This document shows, one piece after another, positions 55,477 through 64,000 of a DNA stretch of 64,000 bases. A program made the translations under genes and the position numbers. The notes beneath the pieces are model-generated. The model saw nothing but the letters and a program-made list of their open reading frames with translations, had not been told where the DNA came from and searched no databases. The DNA comes from Paguma larvata (Eukaryota; Chordata; Mammalia; Carnivora; Viverridae). Where the stretch lies: contig CM057827.1 in assembly GCA_030068075.1 (NCBI GenBank), positions 70,260,500 to 70,324,499 on the forward strand. Direction: 5' to 3'. Position 1 is the stretch's first letter. Each line of letters begins with the position of its first letter.

Positions 55477-56188
55477 AGGATAAGCTGGTTAAAGGGGTTA
55501 GATTGACACTAGATCACCTCCCAATCTCAAGAAAGTTTCCATGTAATGAGGCACACCGTAAACACCCCGCAAATCCCAACACCCCTCCACGGCCAGCTCC
55601 TCTCTGGCACACCCGGTTATTCCGTGTCTAAGGACCAGCATTTTAGAATCTGTGGATGTCTAGCAAGATGGAAAACTTTCCTAAAAATAACAGAATTATA
55701 ATGGCCATTATGGGGAATGTTTCAAGACATGCACTTGAAAGCAAGGGTTCCCAAATCAAACAGAATGGAATACTCATTTAAATTGGCAAGCAGAGGCCTC
55801 CAAAAGGCTTCAAAATTCCAAAACACTTTCTTTGAAAGATTCGTTGCAAAAGGCGATGATTCATTGCAAAAGAGCCACTAAGGTAAAAGACTGCTCCCCT
55901 CTTCCCTCCTTTGAGGACTCATTGTCTGAACTGTTTTTCCACTCGGAAAAAGACTCCACATGCGTAAACAAAAACTTGCCAAGTTAATGGCTTTACAGAC
56001 ACCCCCACATCTACCTTCAAGGGAGGGCCCTGTCTTGGGCCCCTTCTAGTGTTGTCCAAACTGAAGGATTTCCTGGTAAACTGCTATGTTATTCCCTTAA
56101 ACAGCCAAGGGGAAATGCTGGTAGATGTCAGATCTTGCAGACGGGATCCTGGTAAACGTGGCAGAGGCAGCCAAAGGTGAAAATTCTT

Positions 56189-56407
56189 TTTTTTTTTTTT
56201 TAACGTTTTTATTTATTTTTGAGAGCAGGAGAGACAAAGCATGAGTGGGGGAGGTTCAGAGAGAGAGAGGGAAACACAGAATCTGAAGCAGGCTCCAGGC
56301 TCTGAAGCTGTCAGCACAGAGCCCGACGCGGGGCTTGAACTCACAGACTCTGAGATCATGACCTGAGCTGAAGTCGGACACTTAACCAACTGAGCCACCC
56401 AGGCGCC
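56189..56407 (-). mobile_element. Felid SINE in the provirus interior
   Basis: Flanked by CCAAAGGTGAAAATTCTT (56171-56188, 56408-56425). Confidence 0.93.
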
Positions 56408-56539
56408 CCAAAGGTGAAAATTCTTACCAGAACCAGTTCTTCTGAATTTCTGTCTGCAGCGCCCAGTCCAGAGAGGAAAATAAAATGTCACATCCCTCCC
56501 TTTGCAAAGTCAGACCCAGATCCAGATGTTGTTGGGTCT

Positions 56540-56645
56540 GTTTGTTTGTTTATCTTAAGTAGGCTCTATGCGCAAGTGGGGCTCAAACTCACAACCCTGA
56601 GATTAAGAGTCACGAGCTCTGCCGACTGAGCCAGCCAGCCACCCC
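56540..56645 (-). mobile_element. Older, short carnivore SINE subtype
   Basis: Reverse copy, TATCTTAAGTAGGCTCTATG then the tRNA head; no CT-rich body. Confidence 0.82.
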
Positions 56646-56723
56646 GCAGAGATGCACTTCTGTTGAGGGGAAAAAAAGAGTAATTTTATCCTCAAGTAGG
56701 GCTTTGTTAAAAAGAAAACCACA

Positions 56724-56957
56724 GGGTGCCTGGCTGGCTCAGTCGGCTAGGTGTCCCACTTCAACTCAGGTCATGATCTCATGGTTACTGAGTTCGAGCC
56801 CCACGTTGGGCACAATGTGGAGTTGGCTTGGGATTCTCTGTCTCCATCTCTCTCTGCCCCTCCCCTGCTTGCACTCCCTCTCTCTCTCTCTCTCGCTCTC
56901 TCTCTCTCTTTCCTCTCCCTTTTTCAAAAATATATAAACATTAAAAAAAAAAAAAAA
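56724..56957 (+). mobile_element. Felid SINE in the 3' LTR
   Basis: Complete, with a long CT run and a 16-base A tail; splits the LTR start. Confidence 0.92.
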
Positions 56958-57124
56958 CAGGACCAAAACGACATCAATCAGGTTAAGGCCCCAAGTCAGT
57001 AAACCAAGACTTAAAGCCTAACCTCCAGGAATGTAATTTTTAACCAGTCAACAAGGAATTTCCTGGCCAATACTAGGAAAGTTCCTGATGGATCCCTTCC
57101 TCTCCCTCAGGAAGGGCAACATGG

Positions 57125-57340
57125 GGGCGCCTGGGTGGCTCAGTCAGTTGAGCGCGGACTTCAGCTCAGGTCATGATCTCACGGTCTGTGAGTTCGAGCC
57201 CCATGTTGGGCTCTGTGCTGATGGCTTGGAGCCTGGAGCCTGCTTTGGATTCTGTGTCTGTCTCTCTCTCTCTGCCCTTCCCCTGCTCATGCTCTGTCTC
57301 TCAAAAATAAACAAACATTAAAAAAAATTTTTTTTAAAAC
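57125..57340 (+). mobile_element. Felid SINE in the 3' LTR
   Basis: Perfect GGAAGGGCAACATGG at 57110-57124 and 57341-57355. Confidence 0.94.
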
Positions 57341-57583
57341 GGAAGGGCAACATGGCCTAAAAAATGCATTCCTTACTAATAAATTCCTTTCTTCTTATTT
57401 TTCTTATGCCTTTGAAAACCCTTCTTTAGCTTAGCTCAGTGAAGCTCTCCTCTACTTGCTAGATGAGATGCTGCCTGATTCACGAATCCTTCAACAAGCC
57501 AATTCGATCTACAAATTTAGTCAGTTTAAGTTTGTTTCTTAACAGAAGGATCCATGGAGAAAATGGCATTTGTACTGAGTTTT

Positions 57584-57798
57584 TTTTTTAATTTTTTTTA
57601 ATGTTTATTTATTTTTGAGAGAGAGAGACAGTGTGAGTGGGGGAGAGGCAGAGAGAGAGGGAGACACAGAATCCAAAGCAGGCTCCAGGCTCTGAGCTGT
57701 CAGTGCAGAGCCTGATGTGGGGCTTGAACTCACAAACCAGGAGATCATGACCTGAGCCGAAGTCAGATGCTTAACTGACTGAGCCACCCAGGCGCCCC
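57584..57798 (-). mobile_element. Felid SINE just after the provirus
   Basis: TGTACTGAGTTTT at 57571-57583 and 57799-57811. Confidence 0.93.
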
Positions 57799-57811
57799 TG
57801 TACTGAGTTTT

Positions 57812-59008
57812 GAAGAATCTGGATGGGCAGCGATTAGAAGGAGGGGGTAACTGAGATGATTCGTTGTCCCCTAATATCTGTTCCATCAGTAATCATGCCC
57901 CCCAAGTTTTAGCTGTACAATTGGACACCTAGAATAATGGTTACATTTCCCAGCCTCCCTTGCAACCAGGCATGGCCACATGACCGAGTTCTGGATAAAA
58001 GGATTCAGTTTCCGGCAAGTATTCTTCAATGCAGGGAACATGCCCTTCCTTTCTTTCTTTCCCTCCTGCTGGCTAGAATGTGAACTAAATAATGAGCCGA
58101 AGCAGCTACCTTTGACCTAAGAGGAAGCTACACAATGAGAATGCTGCACTATAAGGCTGAAGCAGTTCAGGTCCATGAAAATCGTAAAGACTGCATGAGA
58201 CCTCCTAGGGTCTTGATTCAGCTGTTGTGTTTAGGTCTTAGGGCGGACTGCCTGAAACAGATCCTGAGACCAGGCTTCGCTTGCAAGTGACTATTAAATG
58301 TTCCCAGGAGGAACAAGTAAGGGAATGTGGGAAGCAAGACAGGAAAGGGGGAAACAAGGGTGTGCTTTCAGCAAAGTGCCGACCTCGGGCTGCTCCTGAA
58401 AGGGAGCTCTGGAGTACAAATTTCACCTCGGAGTTTGTCCTTATTTGAGCCAAAGGACTGGGCTTTTGTCCTTCCTCACTAGTTCAAGCTAAAGGCTGCC
58501 CCCAGGCCCTCTGCATGTGCAGAAGCTGTGGGCAATGATAAAAAGGTCCAAGGGGATCTGGTACACTCGCAACAGGCCCCTTACACTGGGTTTTCGGTCA
58601 CTCAGAGCTGAACAAACGTTCACAAGTAGCAAACCCATTTCTTCAGAGGGGGGAGTGTAAAGGGCACAGAACCTGGGGTGAAAGGGTGTACATCCAAGTT
58701 AGGAAAGGAAGAAATAGAAAACGAAGTTGGGGGACCAAATTGTAGTCATTCGGACTATATGGAAAGCTGTAAATGCCTGGCCAACCCATACAAATGGAGG
58801 CCAGGAGGACCTTTGAACACAATGATTCGAAAGATGAACTGGTGACTATGTGTGGGATGAGCTAGACTGAGATGCGTGTGGAGTAATATCCATTATTAGG
58901 CCATATTTGTAGCCTAGGCAAAAGGTCATGGTGGCTCAACCCCAGATAAAGGTTCTGGGAAGGGAAGAAGGAGGAAAACGATCACAAAGTCCTATAAAGA
59001 ATCAGTCT
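57812..59008. other. Probable old interspersed repeat and unique DNA
   Basis: Bases 57930-58210 (TTTCCCAGCCTCCCTTGCAACC, GGCCACATGACCGAGTTCTGG) look like a common ancient mammalian repeat I cannot name. The rest is unassigned. Confidence 0.4.
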
Positions 59009-59122
59009 TGGGGCACCTGGATGGCTCAGGTGGTAGAGCATATGACTCTTGATCTCTGGGTCCTGAGTTCAAGCCCCATGTTGGGTATAGACCTTACTTT
59101 AAAAAAAAAAATTTTTTTTTAA
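59009..59122 (+). mobile_element. Older, short carnivore SINE subtype
   Basis: GTAGAGCATATGACTCTTG head with GTATAGACCTTACTTTAAAA end. Confidence 0.85.
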
Positions 59123-59649
59123 ATAAAAATGTAAAAAAAAAATTCACAGGTCATAGAGAAATAGGTGGCAGCTGGATGTGGCCTAGGAGCTGTAGCTCAC
59201 CCTGCTCTGGCTCCCAATTTAGGCATTAACAGCCACCAAAGGGCACCTCCTTGGAGACACCAGCACAGTCACCAAGTGCTTGCCACCAGGGTCCACAACA
59301 ACAGTCACAGCGCCTCCTCGTTCTGTGGTTTGGGAGGCTACTCCCCTGGGCCCAGAGGTTCTGGCGACACCATTTCTTCTCTCTATCCCTCCAGCCCAGG
59401 GGTATTAGTGCTTCCTGTAGTTACCACGTCTGGTCACCACAGTGCCTCCGTTTGCTCTTCCAGCCCTCCAACACTGGACTAGCGATTCCCTGCATTCACC
59501 CCCTGTATGGAGCGCCTCATATGGGATCATTTTTCTGGCTGGGCCCAGACTGATACAGAAATCCTTCTGTTTTAAGGGTAGGAAGAAGAAAGGGAAGCCA
59601 AAAAGGAGCCAGAGAGGCAAGAGGCAAAGTAGGTGTGTCTTGAAACCCA

Positions 59650-59812
59650 GGGAAGCCTGGGTGACTCAGGTCATGATCTCAAGGTCAGTGTGTCCAGGGC
59701 TCTGAACTGACAGTGCAAAGTCCATTTTCGATTCTCTGTCTCCCTCTTTCTGATCCTCCCCAACTCATGCATGCTCTCTCTCTCTCTCTCAAAAATAAAT
59801 AAACATAAAAAA
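59650..59812 (+). mobile_element. Felid SINE, internally deleted
   Basis: Head joins the GTCATGATCTC block with a loss of about 35 bases; the tail runs into (TGAA)n at 59813-59855. Confidence 0.85.
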
Positions 59813-59855
59813 AATGAATGAATGAATGAATGAATGAATGAACGAATGAATGAAA
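59813..59855 (+). repeat. (TGAA)n microsatellite
   Basis: About 10 units, one interrupted (CGAA), grown from the tail of a SINE. Confidence 0.93.
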
Positions 59856-60261
59856 GGAAAGGGAAAAGAGGTTTGGGAATGGTGGGCAGCAGTCTCTGCC
59901 CCTGAGAGAAGAGGAAGCATGAGAATGGCCAGACCTTCCGGAAGCAGCCTCTGGGGATGGCAGGTGTAGGAACAAGCTGGAGAAAGACTTGGCCTCCTCT
60001 CGAGAGAGCGTGAAGGGCAGGCAGCTTGAGGGAAGGGTCTGAGGTGGCACCACAAAATCCGTGTGGGTGTTTGGCTTACTGGGCATCAGGCAACGGCCGC
60101 TTGTCCAGTAACACCCTTATGGCTGGGCAAGCGCAGGCAGACGGCCACTGGCCGCCTCTCAGCCCCTGCAGAGGACTAACCACAGCATGGCGGCCAGGAA
60201 CACCCTGCAAGAGCTGTCATAGCAGGTGCACAAGGCTGGGGGTATTTTCAAAGTCTTCGTG

Positions 60262-60339
60262 GCTTATTAATTCAGCAAATGTTTATGTAGCACCTCTTAA
60301 GTGCAAGGTACTACTCTAGGTGCTGACGATACAGCAGTG
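60262..60339 (-). mobile_element. L2-like fragment
   Basis: TTCAGCAAATGTTTATG with CTAGGTGCTGACGATACAGC is the reverse complement of an L2 3' end. Confidence 0.45.
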
Positions 60340-60571
60340 AGTTTTTTTCTTTTTAATGTTTATCTTATTTATTTTTGAAAGAGAGAGACAGAGAGTAAGT
60401 TGTGCAGGGGGAGGGGCAGAGAGAGAGAGAGAGGGAGAGAGAAAAATCCCAAGCAGGGTCTGCGTTGTCAGTGCAGAGTCCGATGCGGGGCTGGAACTAA
60501 CAAACCTCGAGATCACGACCTGACCGAAACCAAGAGTTGGACGCTCAGAAGACTGAGCCACCCAGGCACCC
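60340..60571 (-). mobile_element. Felid tRNA-Lys SINE
   Basis: Reverse orientation, ending GAGCCACCCAGGCACCCC. Confidence 0.92.
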
Positions 60572-62159
60572 CCAGCCTGAAGGAAGTGGGAGAGTATAGA
60601 ATGTTCTGGACAGGAGGAAACACTAAGGCAGAGTCAGGAGATAGGGTGTGTGGTGTCATTCAGGAAACAGCAAGGATGCCAGGGTAGCTAGAGTGAACGG
60701 ACTGAAGGGAAGAATAAGAATTAAGGCAGGGAAGGTCAGGCTTCCAGGCCATGAGGTGGACTTCAACTGTTGCTCTCAGCGAAGGGTTTGAGCACAGAAG
60801 TGATGTATCTGATATTCCCCGTAAAAGGCTGACAGTGACTAGCTGTGGAAAAGACACTCTAGGGGGTCGAGATGATCCCTCCATTCTTCGAACAATGTTC
60901 CTATAGATAGGAATAAAAGATCAAACCCCAGAAATACAGGCTGGCGCTCAGCTGGCCGGGTACCAAGAATAATAGAAGAAAAGTTATAGGTCGGAGTTGG
61001 ATACACCCCGACCGTGAAATAGTAGTGTGGTAAACCAGGCGATCCTGGAATGTGTGACGTCTGACCCATGAAGACTAGGGGACTGACTCTGTGTCACATT
61101 TGGCCTCTACACGGGCCCCTACCACACAGTTGCCTTCAGTTTGCGACACATCCCACCTGCCCTGCAGCCCAGGCTGCAACACAGGCCTGTGCCCTCCATA
61201 TAAGTGCTTTCTCCCAGTGCTTTCCCTTCTCTTCTGGCTGTGTCTCGAATGCGGTCATTCATTCAGCAGCCATCGTGTGTAAACCTGAATGAAGAGTGCC
61301 CCAGGGGAGTCTCCGATAAGGACTTGGAGCTCGAATCTTTTATTAATTACGCCTAGAGAGCTCTGTCTGCTGTTGGCACAAATCTCTCTTGTTAGCCCCT
61401 TTCAGTTTACCCTTTAACTGACGGCTTTTTCTCCACCTGTCACAGATGCACTCTTGGGATGTCTGCCCTGCCGGACAAAGGACCTCTCAACAGCCCCAAA
61501 TCACTGGCTTCAGTCTGGATCAGGACTGGCAACCTGGTCTCAGGCTGCACACAAGTGAAAATAGGCAGGGCCGGGGTTTGCAGAATGGTGGAGAGAGTCA
61601 AGGGGTCTTTAACTTCTCCCCATCTCACCTCCAAATGGGGCCTTTTTTCCTGGCCAGCTCAGGTCCTACATGGTCAGAGCAAGGCCAGGGTGTGAGGGGC
61701 CCACAGTCAGTCCTTATCTCCTTCCCTCTTCGGTAATGGAGAAGAGAATCCGGATCTAGCTGTGGGTCCAATGAAAGTGAAACCTTGAAGCAGAAGACAC
61801 CGAGTGGCTTCTTTGGACCAGAGACTTGAGCCAGTTTCTCCCCTGCAGAGAGGCAAGAAAAGGTTCCTTCTCCAGAGCTGGGAGGTGCCAGCCTTGCGGA
61901 TTCCCCAGGATCTGTGGCTCTACATCCAGCCTCCTGCTCCAGAGTCCCAGGCAGAGTCCTGGAGACTAGATACAACCAGCCAAAGGCTCTGGGAGACCGC
62001 AGGGGCTGGGGACGAGGCTCCTGGCCCAGAAGCTGTGGTAGAGAGCTGTGTGTTAGATGCACAGCCTTTAACTGGCAGGAGCGAGAGGCAGGGAAGGAAG
62101 GGGAGGCCAGGAGCAGGCCGGTGGCAACCCCTCTGCCAGGCTCTTCCCCAAGCTGCGCA
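60572..62159. other. Mostly unique intergenic sequence
   Basis: No repeat of recent origin and no coding exon supported; the 189-codon frame from 61804 is judged chance. Confidence 0.55.
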
Positions 62160-62270
62160 GCTTAATTCTCTTCACACTTGTGAGGTAAGACTGTCCAACT
62201 TAACAGATGAGGAATCCGAGTCTCAGAGAGGTCACACGACTTTCCCAAAGACGCGCAGTGCATGGACTTC
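62160..62270 (+). mobile_element. MIR SINE fragment
   Basis: AACTTAACAGATGAGGAATC with GTCTCAGAGAGGTCACACG. Confidence 0.55.
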
Positions 62271-64000
62271 AGGGCCTGTTCAGACACAGAGGCTGCTGGG
62301 AGGAGCCCCCTGCAGCCTCGTGTGGAGCCTGTGGTCAAGCTCAGCCCTAACATCCGAGTCGTGTCTATCGTGAGGAGTTACTGGACAGTCGAATGTCAAG
62401 TGACTTCACTCCCTACCCCCACCCCACCCCCGTCTCCTACAGGGAGCCCCAGGCTTCTGCCCTTCCCACCCTAAGCTGGCCAGATCCCAGACCCATCCGA
62501 TAATGAGTTTTACTAGTACAAATGCGTTCCAGAGGGAGAGGGCTCCAGCCCAGTTGGAGCTACCACAGCTGCTAGAGGCTTGTCCCGACCCCTAGCGATT
62601 TAGGCTTCTTTGTCTGCCTCCCACCAACATTCCCTCTCCTTTCTGCAGCAGGTTCCCACGCCGTTGGAACCTAGCATAAGGAACGGTCCCCAGCTTGTCA
62701 CAGCTTTGCTGCGCCCCCACACCTCATCTCCCCTCTCCCTGACTGCCTCCTCCTCACCAGCGTGGGGATTTGGCTGGAGTAGCTTGAGCTTTGAATTTTA
62801 GAACAAATCCAGAGAACCCAGTAGCCCAGGGGGACCCGGGAAGGGGTTAACAGCACCCGAGGTCACGTGACTGCCTTTTCTTATTGCTCCTCAGGTTTGG
62901 CCTAGCACTGAACTGGGGCCCCTGCCCTCTGGGGCTGGGCGGGGGCGGGGGCGGCACGGAATGGAAGGCCGCACAACCACAAATAATAAAATGTAAGAAA
63001 CTCAAGAGCTGCCCTAGGCATACGGCCCCATGTTCTGCTTGGCAAGCGACCCGCGCCAGGGAACAGGGACATGCTGGCTGCCCTGTCCTCACCGAAGGGT
63101 GAAATCGCCCTCAACGTCTCCGTGCCTCACATGACGATCGGCCTGCACCATCACCACCTGTTCCAGGGTGGTTGGAAAGCTATGAATCAAACAACAGATC
63201 GGACAGGTAAATGTGCCCGTGTAAACAGAGATTCGTCAGGGAGGTAAGTGGGGAAAGGGGGGTAACGTCGTGGCGTGAAAGCCCTTGTCCTTCTACCGAA
63301 CACTGAGTGCGGGGGCACCTCCTGGTCTCTATGGTTACCAGCAGCAGCCTTGCCCAGGAGAACCTGGAGTGTAAACAGCAGGAACCGGGTCCGTGGCTGC
63401 CCTGTCTGGAAGGAGGCCTCACACAAGGACAAGGGAGGAGAGGGTGGGGCCCCTGCAGGCTCCCGGGCCGGAAGGAGGAACCTCTTTACCTGCACGTGAA
63501 TTTCCCAGGTATTCACATCTCCCCACGCTTATTCGGGGCACACGGCATTTCGAACCGTCGTGCCCAGTTTACTTCGAAGACGTCATTTTTAAAATATTTT
63601 TTCAATTTCTCTATGTTCATCAGAAAGAGTCACCTAGATGTGAATGTGCCTTTAACATGTGCTCGTTCCCCCGTTTAATAAGGAAGTTCTGTGAGAAGAA
63701 GCAGTAGCAGCCTCGAGAGGTGAAATTCTGCCCTGGAAAATAAGACGAGTGAACCGCTGAGTCCAGAATGAAGACGAGACACCAGGAAACCCGAAGCCGA
63801 ATACCCTGTGTGCACATTAAGTGTGATCGTTGTGATTTAAACGGCCGCTTCCTTCCCTTCCCAGGGCTGCCAAACAAGGATGCGGGTAATGATCACAGTT
63901 TGTGTATCTTCAGGTTATCTTTACATACAAATTGAAACCATTATTATGAAATAAAATGGAGTACTAACGTGGGATTCAGGAATACTCACGAATTTTCCTT
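62271..64000. other. Unique, GC-rich in part; right edge of window
   Basis: Repeat-poor DNA around the E-box/GC-box cluster. If synteny with human holds, JPH4 should start beyond this edge. Confidence 0.45.
62862..62955. promoter_or_regulatory. Candidate regulatory element: CACGTG palindrome plus GC boxes
   Basis: GTCACGTGAC at 62862-62871 is a perfect 10-bp palindrome matching USF/TFE-type E-box and CLEAR sites. GGGCGGGGGCGGGGGCGG at 62938-62954 gives overlapping Sp/KLF boxes. The region is repeat-free. Function is inferred from motif clustering only. Confidence 0.35.

Larger units (their letters stand above)
53970..57544 (+). mobile_element. Deleted ERV1-like provirus (LTR-internal-LTR)
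   Basis: Two related LTRs in the same orientation, 53970-54621 and 56705-57544, each starting TG(TTA) and ending TTAACA, bound about 2.1 kb. The flanking four bases are GAAC and GAAG, compatible with a decayed 4-bp duplication. The interior lacks any long retroviral frame and is far too short for gag-pol-env, so it is defective. Six SINEs have inserted. Class assignment rests on the U3-R layout and CCTCTACTTCCTAGATG-type block, as in gammaretrovirus-like LTRs. Confidence 0.6.
56705..57544 (+). repeat. 3' LTR of the ERV1-like provirus
   Basis: Shares the start (TGTTAAAAAGAAAACC), GGCCCCAA, TAGATGAGATGCTG and terminal TTAACA with the 5' LTR. Its poly(A) hexamer is mutated (CAACAAGCC). Two SINEs interrupt it. 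Confidence 0.6.

Noticed and set aside
61804..62373. 189-codon plus-strand frame
   Set aside because: Spans an MIR relic and shows no recognisable protein family.

Overview
This is mammalian nuclear DNA, almost certainly from a cat-family (Felidae) carnivore. The evidence is about 44 copies of the tRNA-Lys-derived carnivore SINE in its felid form: a head reading GCGCCTGGGTGGCTCAGT, a CT-rich middle and an AATAAA-rich A tail. The dog SINEC_Cf form is absent. L1, L2, MIR, MLT1/MLT2 LTR, hAT and ERV1-like sequence fill much of the rest. There are no bacterial genes, operons or CRISPR arrays, and nearly all long open frames are chance or repeat-derived.

The one protein-coding gene I can support is DHRS2 (Hep27, a short-chain dehydrogenase/reductase) on the minus strand. 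Its eight coding exons lie between 35415 (ATG) and 29015 (stop TGA). I assembled it by matching splice sites and reading frame. It encodes 281 residues (846 nt with the stop), uninterrupted, with a basic N-terminal mitochondrial presequence, a glycine-rich cofactor loop, the N-S-Y-K catalytic set and a C terminus that is not peroxisomal. The last intron uses a GC-AG donor. A poly(A) signal lies about 300 bases past the stop. A possible upstream first exon ends at 37842 and would extend the reading frame in phase.

Layout. 1-29 kb: intergenic DNA downstream of DHRS2, with scattered SINEs, L1M and MIR/L2 relics, a MLT2-like LTR (3.4-4.0 kb), MLT1 LTRs (5.3, 9.5 and 22.4 kb) and a further ancient LTR at 26.8-27.5 kb. 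29-35.5 kb: DHRS2, with a single SINE. 35.5-38.5 kb: upstream DNA with few repeats. 38.5-57.8 kb: a dense repeat block. It contains a hAT DNA transposon (43270-49310) that landed in an older L1 and was later hit by two L1s and several SINEs. It also holds an L2 cut by four insertions (51.7-53.7 kb) and a deleted ERV1-like provirus with two LTRs (53970-57544). 57.8-64 kb: fewer repeats, ending in a GC-rich stretch with a 10-bp CACGTG palindrome and GC boxes that could be a promoter or enhancer.

In human, DHRS2 lies on 14q11.2 between JPH4 and DHRS4. If synteny holds, JPH4 should lie just beyond the right edge and DHRS4 far beyond the left. I found no convincing new functional system. The most informative structures are the layered transposon nest, the GC-AG intron, the altered DHRS2 cofactor motif and the candidate alternative first exon.
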